A DNA stretch of 64,000 nt from Cercis canadensis (lineage: Eukaryota; Streptophyta; Magnoliopsida; Fabales; Fabaceae). The number at the start of each line of letters is the position of its first letter. Position 1 is the stretch's first letter. The DNA lies in assembly GCA_003255065.1 (NCBI GenBank), contig QAOA01000166.1, positions 29,314-93,313 of the forward strand. Direction: 5' to 3'. The notes below the pieces were generated by a model. That model saw nothing but the letters and a program-made list of their open reading frames with translations. It had not been told where the DNA came from and ran no database searches. Positions 47,385 to 58,445 of this stretch are shown in pieces. Both the position numbers and the translations under genes were made by a program.

Positions 47385-48505
47385 TTTTGTAACGATAGTG
47401 TAATTGGTGCAATGGTCCCATCTCTTAGCATAAAGGTTTGCCACCTCACTATCCCGGGTTCAAGCTCGATCCCTGGTCTCTTAGTAGGGGTGTTCATCAA
47501 TCAGTTTTGGCCACCTTCCTCACCCGATCGAAGGTCTTCGGGTTGAAAAAACCTTCGCCCGTCACCAACCAAAGCTATGCAGAAATTGAAAAATCTCGGG
47601 TTGGTTGGTTTCGGTCATAGGTGGGTGGGTAAAATCGGGTTTGGTATATTACTTTTATTTTTTTTTCAAAAAAGAAAAGAACAGAGAATAGTAGATGTAG
47701 AAGAAGAAAAGTGTAAATGAAAATATATGTGATGCTGAATTTTGAACTTCATTAAAGAACTATTTTACAATACTCAACAAATTTGTATAAATTTAAAGCA
47801 AAATAAAAAAAATAATATTAACATAATAAAGGAAAGGAGCTTAACGTTGATCTTCTTGAAGTGGAGGAGGTTGATTCCACCGTTTTGCCTCTAGAAATAA
47901 GTTGTTGCAGGCGGGCCGTCTGAGTTAGTGAAGAGAAAGGAATAGTCGTATAGAGAGATGAAAGAAAAGAAGAAAAGAGAAGATCAAGAGAGGAAGAGCT
48001 GAAGGGATAAAGATGAAATTTAAAAAGCAAAGTGGAGAGAGAGAGAGAGAAGAGTAGCTCTAACCAACGTGAAAACCAAACAAGACCAATATTAATTGTT
48101 GCATGTGTGGCGTGAGAATGGGACTACCAAGAGTCATAATAAATATTACAAACCTCGATGGCATCACCTCCATAGATCAATTAACCCCTCGCATTGATCC
48201 AAGGGCTGAAAATGGCCCTAGGATTTCACACCCTCTTAATATTTGTCGCACCAAATGATGTATCGGTTTATTTCAGTTTTTCTTACCTAAAACCGATCAG
48301 ACCAAATAAAATTGTTTCAATGAATCTCAGTCATCTAATCTCGACCGGCTTCATCTGCAACTGTCGGATTTGTCATATTTCGATCGGTTTTGGTCAGTTT
48401 ATTTAGGGTAGACCGAGTTGTGTACACCCCTATCTCCTAGCATACAAATGTCCTTCCCTCTATCTACGGGAAAAAAAAAACAAAAAAACAAAAAAAAAAA
48501 CTGTG
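47385..48505 (+). mobile_element. tRNA-derived SINE, split by a hAT element
   Basis: Box A TGGTGCAATGG (47405-47415) and box B GGTTCAAGCTC (47457-47467) are 52 bp apart, as in Pol III promoters of tRNA-derived SINEs. The body continues as GATCCCTGGTCTCTTAG and resumes after the hAT insertion as CATACAAATGTCCTTCCC. It ends in an A-rich tail with interspersed C (48471-48501). SINE ends are approximate; no target duplication of the SINE itself was found. Confidence 0.7.
47485..48432. mobile_element. Non-autonomous hAT element, 948 bp
   Basis: Terminal repeats TAGGGGTGT (47485-47493) and ACACCCCTA (48424-48432). Flanked by the 8 bp direct repeats TCTCTTAG (47477-47484) and TCTCCTAG (48433-48440) with one mismatch; 8 bp is the hAT target-site length. 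The interior has no transposase frame. It sits inside the SINE at 47385-48505. Confidence 0.85.
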
Positions 48506-49317
48506 AAGAGAAATATATTTTGTAATGTGTAGATATGATTTAGGATGCCAAAACTCAACTTCAAACAAGTACTAAGTTAGCAACCCATCATTCCACATCA
48601 AATAAAAAAAAAAAAGAAAAAGTTAGCAACCCATCTACCTGGTTTAGGTAATGTCAAGCTATCATTATTTTCAGCAATTTTTTTGTTGAGGGTAGGGAAG
48701 CACTAGATCACATAATCTGCATGTAGATACGGGTGCGGATACGTCAAATCGTCAATATATAAAATGATAATCTCTACTAATTTTCTAGACTCTTACGAAT
48801 TTAATCCATACAAATCTATTTCTTTTATAGAATTATTTTATTTACATCTAACCCAATCCAAAACAAAAAATACATTAACCCTTCAACCCATCAGCCCAAT
48901 TCGTTTATTCAGCCCATCAACCCAATTGCAATCTGATTCAATTAAAAAAAGAATCCCAATGAAATAAGAAAAACCGAGACAGAGAAGAGAGAATGGAAGG
49001 TACGAGAGAGAGAAAATAGCAGTAAGAACAGAGGAAGAGAGAACGATAGCAAAAAGAACAGAGGGAGAAAGAAACAGAGACGAGAAAGGGAGCAGATCGA
49101 GACGAGGAATTGAAGAGAGAGCTAGAGCAAAATGAATAGAAACAAAGAGATGTAAGCAGAGAGCAGATCGAGAAAGAGAATTGAAATTTCTTCTTCTTCA
49201 GGTAAGCCTATTAGTCTCTCTCTTTCTTCAGTTTCTTCTTCTTTGTCTTCCCATCTATCTCTCTCTTGAAATTTTCTTCTTAGATTGGTTGTTGAATCGA
49301 GAAGAAATGGTGCCACG
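48506..49317. other. Intergenic, GA-rich
   Basis: No gene recognised. 48960-49170 is a purine-rich GAGAGA/AGAACAGAGG stretch, and 49180-49260 is CT-rich. Confidence 0.5.
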
Positions 49318-49430
49318 AATTCGTCTCCACTAATTCACGAACCAAAAAATTTTAGTTCGCAAATTGATGCCGCGGCAATCCTCCACATTGAAGATGATTC
49401 GGCACCCCCTAATAGTCTGTGATCTAGGGG
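49318..49430. repeat. Dispersed repeat, inverted partner at 61757-61900
   Basis: On the minus strand: CTAGATCACAG..., GGGTGCCGAAT..., TTCGCGAACTAAAA-like palindromic core. The plus strand at 61757-61900 has the same order (CTAGATCACAGGATTTGCC, ACGGGTGCCGAATTGCC, TTCGCGAGCTAAAAATTG). A short repeat of unknown class. Confidence 0.55.
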
Positions 49431-49835
49431 AAGCATATTTAAAATCAAATTTTAAATTTATATTCTCTTTATATAATCAACTAGAAAATCTAACTTTATC
49501 TATTTAACGCGAATATAAATATGAAAATAACTATTTCAATGAATTTTTATTTTTTAGTAATTAAAATTTAAAATCTAAAAATTCATGTTAAAACTAATAT
49601 CAGATGAGCATATGATTGCTCAACCGTTGGGGTTGAACTATGGCTAAGCCCAGCTCAAACTCTATAATTTATAATGTTTATTTTTTAATCAAAACTAAAA
49701 CTAAAGAAAGAAATATGAAGAATTTTTTGCATAAATATTTTGAAAAGTTACCATTCACAACATCTCCCATAAAAAGTTAATTAGTGGAGGCTTTTATAAA
49801 TAATAATATAAGGAAAGTAACAATAATAATTTTAT

Positions 49836-50045
49836 TGGAGATTTTATGATACTACATGTGTATATCATATTATCATATTAAATTGACATAGCAAGGATAA
49901 TTAAGTTTCATATTTTATTTAATATAAAATTAATTTATCTTATTTTTTTAAATAAATTTAAAAATATTTAATTTGTACATATGTCATTTATATATTGATT
50001 ATTATTATATAGTATAATATACAACAAATTATTTAAGAAACTTCT
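49836..50045. mobile_element. 210 bp AT-rich MITE with 9 bp target duplication
   Basis: Flanked by perfect TAATTTTAT repeats (49827-49835 and 50046-50054). The paralogous position at about 14137-14147 has a single TAATTTTAT and no insert, which gives the empty site. Termini TGGAGATTTTATGAT and (minus) AGAAGTTTCTTAAATAAT are only weakly inverted. Length and 9 bp duplication suggest a Mutator-type MITE. Confidence 0.75.
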
Positions 50046-50687
50046 TAATTTTATATATATTTAAGTCTTTTTTTTTTTTGTTCCTTTGAAATAACTCCAA
50101 TCCAACCCAATAGGGCATGGCAAAAAAAATTAAAATTGGGACCATGACCAAGTATACAAACATATAGTTGAATTAGCCTTATAACACTTATGTCATAGAT
50201 GTGCTCAAAGAGCTTATTGTATTATTGTTTTTTTTTTTTTTTCCATAAAAAGTTTATTGTGACAAGAGGGTACCTTATTTCAAAGCCAAGGTTAAAACAC
50301 AAGGAGAGCTTAAAATTATTGTTCCTAAAACTAATATGCAAATTATATTCCTTCAAATTGTAAGGAATGATATATCTTTTCCACAAACAAAAAACACATA
50401 GGATTTAATTTATTGTCACACACACACACATAGACTTTGTAGCTTTTGTTCGCAGATGAGTTTGGAATAAGTTTCATTAATTGACAAACTAAATTAAGTT
50501 TCTTCTCATGATTCTCGTTGCACCTACTTTTAATGAAGGGACTTAACACTCTTGGCATATCCTTGGCTCACATAGACTTTGCACTTAAAGTTCTCAACCC
50601 TCCTCACACTCACCCTTGAGCCACTGAAATCCTTGTAATCTTATAAGGTATTCTCTACGTTGGATTTGTTACCTCAAACTTAGAAAA

Positions 50688-51718
50688 GGACAAAACTTAG
50701 GTAAAATTTCATAGGTATTGGTGGTATTGTTCTCCTATTAGAACATTACATGTGTATTAATTTTATAACTTAGTACTACCTCATATCTCTTTTAATATTT
50801 TTAAAAATATCACATTCACCCCAAGCCTAATTTCTCTCTCTTTCCCACCCACCATTACGTCGTCCCTCCTTCCTTCTGCAACGTGCAAGTCACCGCCAAG
50901 ACAGAACTCCGTCAATAGGCAAAAATGGGTCGTCCAACAATTCGGGAATTTTCCTTTCTATCCTTGCCCGACCTTCCTTGCTCTAGCTCACCAACTCTTT
51001 CTTATCCATCACTTTAGCCTCGAAGAAGACACAACCGTCGCCATTGCAACACTTGAGCTCCGCAAGATACACGGAGCCTATGTTGCCCGAGTTGGTGTCT
51101 CAAAGAAAGGTTTTAAGCTAGAGGGAGAAAGAAGGATCCAAATATAAAATAGCTGAATTTTGATTTTTATTATTAACTTTTGCAACTTTGGATATGGAAG
51201 ACACTCAGACAGAGAGGGTTCAGTTCTCTTTTTTATTTTCTGCTCAATTGCAAAATGCAAGAGGGTTTTATTTGTGAGAGGGACTTTAGGAAAAATGATT
51301 CCATTCAACCAGTCATTTTTCGCAATTAGAGAGGATCGCTTTCCTAATCGACAAGTCCAAATCCATTAACCAGCTTCTCCAAATCCATGTCGTTCTTCTT
51401 CATCATGGTCTGAACCAACACCCTATCTTGAATTTTAAGCTTCAACGCTCTTACTCCTCCATTGGCCGCCTTGCTTACTTTGTTGCCCTCTTCAACCGCC
51501 TTGATTACTTTGTTACTCCTTCATTGTTGCAGAATGAAGGAGGGACACAATGGTGGGTGGGAAAGAGAGAGAAATTAAGCGTTGAAGTCAATGTGATATT
51601 TTGAGAAACATTAAGAAAGAGATGAGGTGGTACTGAGTTGTAAAATTAATACACATGTAATATTCTAATAGGAGAACAGCACCATCAACACCTATGAAAC
51701 TTTACCTAAATTTTGTCT
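50688..51718. mobile_element. Pack-MULE 3, 1031 bp, PPR-like cargo
   Basis: Starts GGACAAAACTTAGGTAAAAT and ends (minus) AGACAAAATTTAGGTAAAGT; inverted repeats extend about 190 bp (TCATAGGTATTGGTGG / TCATAGGTGTTGATGG, CTCCTATTAGAA, CACCATT). Flanked by 9 bp CTTAGAAAA (50679-50687) and CTCAGAAAA (51719-51727), which are germin-like coding sequence (CCCAGAAAA in intact genes). It belongs to the same family as Pack-MULE 1 and 2 but with different contents. No transposase. Confidence 0.87.
51341..51515 (+). pseudogene. Captured PPR-protein fragment
   Basis: An open frame reads ERIAFLIDKSKSINQLLQIH, VVLLHHGLNQHPILNFKLQR and SYSSIGRLAYFVALFNR. The 'LIDKSKS..LLQIHA.LLR' then 'LNFKLQRSYSS.G....VALF' pattern is the N-terminal region of plant pentatricopeptide (PLS-type) proteins such as ELI1-like organelle RNA-editing factors. 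It is truncated on both sides and bounded by the MULE inverted repeat. The other part of the cargo (about 50880-51340) I do not recognise. Confidence 0.6.
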
Positions 51719-51991
51719 CTCAGAAAACCGTCTCTTTACCAAAATTATCAACAAAGGAGATGTATTTGTGTTCTCAATTGGTCTCATTCACTTCCAATTG
51801 AATTTAGGTAAAAAGAATGTTGTTGCTATTTCTGATTATAGTAGCCAAAAGCCTGGACTTATATCACTATTACAAATGTTGTATTTGGATCCAACCCTTC
51901 TATCTCTCAAACGGTTCTCACCAAAGTATTTAAGGTGAACAAGAATACAATTGACTATCTTCAGAAGTAGTTTTGAATGGACAACAATTAG

Positions 51992-52960
51992 AAACTAGGA
52001 GTGGACTGAAATATGATATTTTAACCTTTTGAAATAGTACTTGATTTGTTTCGGGGTTTTCCTTATGCAACCATTACAAGAACACAGTTGACTATCTTCT
52101 AATCTTCAGAAGCAATTCTGGATGGACAACAATTAGGAAAGTAGATGCTGAAATTAAAATGAACCATTTGTTTATTCGAATAGTTAATTTGTTATTAGGT
52201 TTGCGTTATGTTACGATTGAAATAGTTATTGAAATAGAATAAAGTGCAAGATTCTATGCATGTACCTTCCATATAGACATGTTTGAGGCTTTTTTTTTTT
52301 TTTTTTTTTTTTTTTTGTTTTTTTGGAGNTTTTTTTTTTTTTTTTTTTTGTTTCTGTGGAGTGAAATGATATTGAAATTTTTTAAAGGATTAATTGTAGT
52401 GTTGTAATTGCAATTTCCCTTGAATATTTTATTAAAATAATTATTGTTAATTCACTCAAATCATAAATAGTGGGTCACTAAAAAGAAAAGACTTTCAGGT
52501 GTGATTCACAATTATTATTAAATTTCTCAAATTGCTTTAACTTGTAACCACTAGTATAACCTAGCTATCTGAAAACCTAACAATAATTGTGACCCACAAG
52601 AAATTTTTTTTTTTGAGTGACCTACCTGAAATTATTTGTNTTTTTTTTTTTTGAGTGACCTACCTGAAATTATTTGTGGTTGAGTGACTTAACAATAGTT
52701 GTCTCTATTTTATTTAAGCATAGGACCTTTTAGTTTTAATCAAAAGAATTGGAAGGAAAAGGAAGGAAGAGAAGGCAATTCTCATTCTATTGTTTAGAAA
52801 TTAAAGTAAAAAAGAAGAGAAAGGGTATCCTTCTACTTGCGGTTTTTTATTTTTTATTTTTTAAAAAAACCTGATTGGTTGCTTACACCCCAATTTGAAC
52901 TGAAAATATCTCTCTGTTTCTAAATTTCTCTCTGTTTTTTTTTTTCTCTTCCCTTCTTAA
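51992..52960. other. Downstream flank of pseudogene C
   Basis: Non-coding, homologous to 13008-13790. It contains T tracts with single Ns at 52329 and 52640. The second is flanked by a short direct repeat (GAGTGACCTACCTGAAATTATTTGT, at 52614 and again from about 52652), another unmerged junction. Confidence 0.6.
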
Positions 52961-53207
52961 TGACAAAACTCTAATAGAGATTAGGAGATTATCAAAGTCC
53001 ACCGTCTTTTAAACCTTCCACTGAACAACAAGCAGCACCGCCTCCTCTTCTTCGTCTTCTTCTTCTTCTAGCTTCAACGAGCAGCGACCAGAGTATTTTC
53101 ACTCTTTCAGTATCTAATAGAAAGTGTTCTACTCTCTTTCTCTATTTGACTTTTCGTCACTTCTCTTTCCCACTCTTTCTTTTTGTTTTTCCCTCTCTCT
53201 TCCCTTC

Positions 53208-53229
53208 ATGGCAGCACAGTTGCTTGGAG
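53208..53229 (+). other. Candidate first coding exon of the YqaJ-type gene
   Basis: ATGGCAGCACAGTTGCTTG followed by GAG and a GTACCT donor, after a CT-rich leader (53040-53207). The same exon and donor are conserved at 16809-16830. Direct splicing to 55485 gives GGA-GTG-TGA, a stop, so either another exon lies in the 2.25 kb intron, this is not the start, or the junction is altered. Confidence 0.45.
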
Positions 53230-55484
53230 GTACCTCACTAACTTGAGGTACCCTTACTTCACCTTATTCCCATTTTTACTTTTCATTTTAAAATATTTTA
53301 GAAGAATAAAAACGCTTGCTTTATGATTCATGGAGATATGGGTGTGATTATAGTTGTTGGAATTGTAGTTTATGCAAATTTGTTTTTGATTTGGTGGCTG
53401 ATATGGGTATCCATTGATATATTGATATGCTAGGAGTAGGATATTTTTGCTGCATTGCTTGGCTTTCAAGTTGAGCTGTTGTTTATGTGGGAGGGGTTTA
53501 ATTTCCATTGAATTGAGCCCTTTAATGTGATAGTTTAGATTATAATCTAAACAATTTAAATAATTTTTTTTTTTCCATTTTTAACATACTAAAAAACTAA
53601 CATGTGAATAATTAAGAGTAGGAACTTGCTCCATGGATTGCCCTTGTTCAATTTGATTTCTAAGTCCCAATTGTAGGGCTATTTGTTATGGTAATACTGG
53701 GAATACCTGCTACCTCTTTCTAAAAGCTGAGAAAGAGAGCATGCTGTATATAGAATAGACAGTAGATGGTAAAAAGAACAAAATAAACAATAGGCATCTT
53801 TTCTTTTGACGATAAAACAAAATTTAAGATAATGAGAAAACCAAGAGAATGAGGTTATTAGACAGAGTTTACAAAAAAGATATTAATGAACATTCGTGCA
53901 TATTATAGAAGAAACTAATGTGGAACTACTAAAGCATATGAACAAAGTTTGGGATAACTTCATGAAGGAGTAGTATCCAACCATGTGTGTCAAGGCTCAT
54001 GGAATCATATGTTCAAGGCTAATGATATACCAAACTATTTGACTAATCTATCATAGCAAGCAGAGAGCTAGCCTGTGAAACTGTCATGCAAGTCATACTA
54101 CAGATGCTCTGTCCAGAATTTCTTATTTTAATTTGGATGATCCAAGTTCCAAATTGTAGCTAACATTGAATCCATGTGCAGTTTGATTCTCTGCAGTTCT
54201 TCTAATGCCACCCTACATACTGACTCAATTTGTCAAAGTACTTCACATGAATTGGCTTTGTCTCTAATTATTGCTTCTCTTTCCCATGTAGTATATTTTT
54301 CCTGAGATTGAACTGAGCATGCTGCTTAACTTGAGTATAAAAGGCACAATAAAGAATTTGATATTGGAAATGTATAGATAACTACTGAATGCTAAAATGT
54401 GATTTGCTTGAATACATATATATATGACTGAAGTTTGCTAATGTATAAATAGGGTAAACATCAGGTGGATATTACCAACCAAATTGTCTTTTACAAGATG
54501 TTAAAGCATGATATCAAGACAGGAGGACCTTAACATCCAGCATGGATTGAGGTACATCATAATCAATCCTGAATCCTGTGTGAATTTTTCATCAAGTCAC
54601 GTAAAACCCTATTCAATACTTGCAATGTCTTCTAGTCGCCAGCATTGTTCCGTTCTTGGCATGTACTCTTAATGGCTGACTTTATTGTGGTGATCAGCAG
54701 TTTGGGCTTGGTGATAAAATTGTATTTATCACAGTTTGACTTAGTCATTATGACAAGAATAGACCATTCAGTCAGTTTGGGTTTAGCAAAAACAAAGTTA
54801 GCTAATGGAAATGAATGAACACCTGCAGATACAGAGGGCTTTCGATCTTGGCGTAAATGAATGAACACTTGCACATACCGAGGGAGACATGAGAATATCT
54901 TGTTCTTGTAAGTCTTTTCAAATTTACAATATAGTAATTGATTGCTTGGTTGCTTTACTTATTACACACATTTTGCCATTTGGGATTTTCTGGTTGGTGT
55001 GACATCAAATGACACTTTTACTTATTTTTGTCTACTTATGAACATGTAACTAGCATTAATTGCTTAGAAATATTTTTCATAATGCTGTCAAGAATTAAAG
55101 TAACCTTTTAGGGAATAAGTGGGTAACAACTCAGTTGATGCACTTTACATCAATTTTCAAATAAGTCATTCTGGGTAACTAGTTTTTTCTTTCCCTGTTA
55201 CTTTGTTTGGTGTGATTTGAGACTCATGAGGACTTGACCCCATGGCAATTCCCAAAGGACCTAGGTGCTGGTTGATGTAAGGCTCAGTTGCATCTAGTCT
55301 TGAAGTAAGAAGGAAGGTTTTTATGGGTTTTAAAAATCAAGAGGGACAAGTATAATTTCAGATAAATCTAGGGAAGGTTGGAGTGATAAATCTAGGGACA
55401 AGTATAATTTCATAGATTTTGCAATTTATAACTGTCATTCAGCTTACTTCTGAAGCTCAAGTGACATTTTCTTTTCTTTGGCAG
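53230..55484 (+). other. Long first intron (YqaJ-type gene)
   Basis: Donor GTACCT at 53230, acceptor TTTGGCAG ending 55484. No convincing coding segment inside. Collinear with 16831-19352 until about 55380, then unique. Confidence 0.5.
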
Positions 55485-56502
55485 TGTGAAACTTGCTTCA
55501 TCCTTCTCTGTTGTTGTTCGGCTGCCATGTTACAATCAGCAAATTAGCAGTTATATAGGCACACCTATTGCATGTCTTGGCAATACGAAAAACTATAGTA
55601 GCCAAACTTCAGAAGTAGATATTGAAAGGCTTTATATTGAAGGGCTTTACACCAATAGCCACGCTCCCAATAACCCATCCAAAAATCTGAGCCAGGATGG
55701 TGGTTTGTCAAAATATACATCTGGTGAAACTTTTCCAATCCTTCAAGCAAGTGGTCTTCAGCACTGGTTCAAAAATTGGCAAAACCTTAGAAAGAACAAA
55801 CTGACAGCTAGCACTTTTGCTGGGGCTATTGGATTTTGGCCTCGACGAAGGGTCCAGCTGTGGTTAGAGAAGATTGGTGCAATTGAACCATTCTCTGGAA
55901 ATCTTGCTACCTGTTGGAGCAATATCAAAGAGGAGGAGGCACTTGAAAGATACAAGTTGATAACTGGAAATCCTGTCTTGTTCCCTGAATTTCAGGTATA
56001 TTCTAGGAACCCAGAAGATGACTGGCTAGCTGCTTCACCAGACGGTATAGTAGACAGGCTAGTGTATGAGTTGCCTTCTTATGGAGTGCTGGAGGTAAAG
56101 TGTCCATTTTTCAATGGAGACATGAGAAAAGCTTTACCTTGGTCTCGAATTCCACTTTTCTATATACCTCAAGCTCAGGGTTTAATGGAAATTACAGGAA
56201 GTGATTGGATGGATTTATATGTTTGGACTCCAAATGGTAGTAGTCTGTTCAGGTTACATCGAGATGCAGAGTATTGGGATGTAATGAAAATGGCACTATC
56301 TGATTTTTGGTGGAAGCATGTTCAGCCAGCGAGAGAGTTGTATGATAAGAATGTTATAACAAATCCATTTATTCAATTATCATCACTGAGACCAGCTCCA
56401 AGGCATGAGTTTTGTAGTTATATAGTTTATGAAAGCAAACGCATCGTTGATAATTCCAAGTTGTTGATCAGGGAAATACATGGGAAACTGCAAATGTCAT
56501 GA
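55485..56502 (+). CDS. YqaJ/lambda-exonuclease-like nuclease, 5' end unresolved
   Basis: A continuous frame of 338 codons begins just after a splice acceptor (GGCAG at 55484) and ends LQMS. Residues 1-90 are serine-rich and poorly conserved, possibly an organelle targeting part. Residues 97-290 are the PD-(D/E)XK YqaJ domain: RKNKLTASTFAGAIGFWP (103-120), EEEALERY (149-156), SPDGI (184-188; Asp186), LEVKCP (202-207; Glu203 and Lys205), and FYIPQAQG (225-232; Gln229, Gln231). These are the catalytic residues of the lambda-exonuclease fold. Plant homologs are annotated as restriction endonuclease type II-like proteins of unknown role, probably in DNA repair or recombination. There is no in-frame ATG near the start, so at least one upstream exon is needed. 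Confidence 0.85.
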
Positions 56503-57160
56503 TCGAAGTAACAAAATTTTTATTATTAGGGGTTCCATGACCTTTGGAGTGGTTAGTACAAATCCTTGTTTGTAAAAGAAAATCATCTTGCAATGAGGAA
56601 GATATTGTGAATTTGTGTTGGTTATAGGAACATCTATGAGAAGAGATGCAGATTTACAGTGTCGTCTGTTGAATAAGATGAACACAAGATTTGAGGCTGA
56701 AGAGAGACAGGCACTACAGGTTATAGAGCTTTACAAAAAATTAACTGATCAATACTTTACCATAAAATTGATGGCAACATCTATACTACCTGGAAATTCA
56801 GGGCAATTTTGTGCAGTATCACACATTTGTTAGGGAAATGATAAATGCACAACCTGTGTACACAAACTGTGATGTGATAGAATCTGAGTTTGATAGATAA
56901 AATCTTAAATCAGACCAATTGAATTGAGATTCTGCCACACGTTACATTTTGTGGAATGTTGTGGGGAAAGTTTGTGTATATATCATTACTCCATTTGTTA
57001 AGTGACGTAGCAGGAGAAAAAAGAATAGCAGGCTTTCTGCTGGGAGTGGTGATTAAATTATGATGAATTGAGAGAGTTCGTTGTTTTCTGGTGATCAGTT
57101 CCTTCTTTGCTTACTTTTCTGCATGTCTTATCTGCCTCTGCTGAGAGATAATAGGTCTGG
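56503..57160 (+). other. 3' region of the YqaJ-type gene; possible extra exon
   Basis: 56615-56833 contains a frame with RRDADLQCRLLNKMNTRFEA and RQALQVIELYKKLTDQYFTI, preceded by an acceptor-like GGTTATAG. It looks like an amphipathic, possibly coiled-coil coding segment, but no donor before the stop at 56500 joins it in frame. It could be an alternative last exon or a decayed gene piece. Confidence 0.35.
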
Positions 57161-58140
57161 GAGGATGTAGAAAAATGTGGAGAGCAAACAAGAAAGTTAT
57201 TCACTCTTATTTGACCAGTAAAATTATTTCCCAATTTCATTTTTTTGTCTGTTTCTTTTCCCTTCTATATTTTCTTTCCTTTTTTAAATCAATGTTTTCA
57301 GCTTTTATCAATTTAGTTGTGGTTCTTTGTGTTTTTAATTCTGATTTGTTTGATGGCATCCAATAATTTACCTTCATTTATCATACTTAGCACCACAATT
57401 TCATCTGCTGAGGCCGTTGTTTTGGCCTCGGGAAGCAAAGACTGATCCAGATGGAGACCCACCCTTGGTTACTGCCAGGTCCCAACAACTCCACAAATTT
57501 CGTTTCTGTTATCTTGGCTTAGTTCTGAGTGGTACGGACACTCCTTTGACATGCCATTTCTTGTAGTTTTGTGTGTTGAATATTTAGAGGTGAGGATTAT
57601 AATTTCTTCTTCTTCTTTTTTTTTTTTTTTTTTTTTTTNTTTTTATTTTTTTATTTTGATAGTTTCTTTGACCTGCAATTCCCTAAGCTCTCTCATTCTA
57701 TTCTTTTTTTTTGTATCTATTTTTGCTTTTGCTTTATGTCAATGCAATTTTTTTTGGGGCATTTTTTTCTGCGGTGATTGTGAATGAATGCTTAAATCTG
57801 GATGTGGGTCTTGGTTATTTTAAATTGGTGAAGAATTGTGTATTTAATGTGTCATCTTCCTTTCATCAAATGAGTTCAAATATTTCTGCCCTCTTTTTTC
57901 TTTTTACCTTTTAATTTTACTAATCATTTGACCTATCGACTATTGTCAATTTAAACTACGGATTGGAGTTTGGAATATTTGATATGGTGGGAAATGGGTG
58001 CGTGTAACTCAGCCGTGGACATATTATGTTCTTTTTAGCAACTGAATAGGTGTTAAATTGTGATAGTGTTGACTTGAAATACATTCTTTTGGTGTTTTAG
58101 TTAATGCAATCATTTGTAAGTTGACCAGTATGGTAGCTTT
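57161..58140. other. Intergenic or 3' flank
   Basis: T-rich, with a long T tract and single N at 57639. 57400-57470 reads LLRPLFWPREAKTDPDGDPP with a GCCAG|GTCCC donor-like end; this may be a piece of an unrecognised exon. No gene called. Confidence 0.35.
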
Positions 58141-58445
58141 TTGGTTAATGCAACCTGGCGCTGCATTTGGAGATGGCCGGTGCCTCGGCTTATTAGATCT
58201 TTCCTCTGGCTTATGGGATGTGAAAGACTCTACACAAGTTCCTTTAGAGCTAGTAAGACTCCAGGTGCTTGCGTGTCTATGTCCACCATACCCTGCGTGA
58301 AGGAAATAGAGTTGCTAACTGAATGGCAAACCGGGTTTTCGTGGCGTTGAGTCGGGAGCTCAGTCTCTGGGTTCTCAGTCTCCCAAGTGGCTGTGGCAAG
58401 CTTCTTGCTGATGATTTTGCTGGTGTTAGTCTAGCTCGTATGGAT
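58141..58445 (+). pseudogene. LINE remnant: zf-RVT and RNase H end
   Basis: WRCIWRWPVPRLIRSFLWLM is the start of the zinc-binding domain that follows LINE reverse transcriptases in plants. About 90 bp further, in another frame, HHTLREGNRVAN, a TGA at the expected Trp, then MANRVF and LLADDFAGVSLAR are the end of the RNase H domain. The intervening several hundred codons are deleted. It is a dead fragment. Confidence 0.75.

Larger units (their letters stand above)
50496..51991 (+). pseudogene. Germin-like pseudogene C, split by Pack-MULE 3
   Basis: Intron sequence (GTTTCTTCTCATGATTCTCG) runs straight into exon 2 at GGGAC (50538-50542), a deletion across 5 bp shared by intron and exon. Exon 2 then reads [24 protein letters not shown] followed by a stop, and TSNLEN, where a 1031 bp element is inserted at 50688-51718. 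After it, [26 protein letters not shown] and LLQML follow. Box 2 His is retained here, unlike pseudogenes A and B. Stops at the Arg of HTHPR, at LVIL*G, and the shared terminal TGA make it non-functional. Confidence 0.9.

Noticed and set aside
47405..47467. tRNA gene suggested by boxes A and B
   Set aside because: No cloverleaf could be folded by eye, and an A-rich tail follows; a SINE fits better.
51160..51369. Plus and minus frames in Pack-MULE 3 at 51.1-51.37 kb
   Set aside because: They cross into the PPR fragment in a different frame, and there is no similarity I recognise; treated as unknown cargo rather than a gene.
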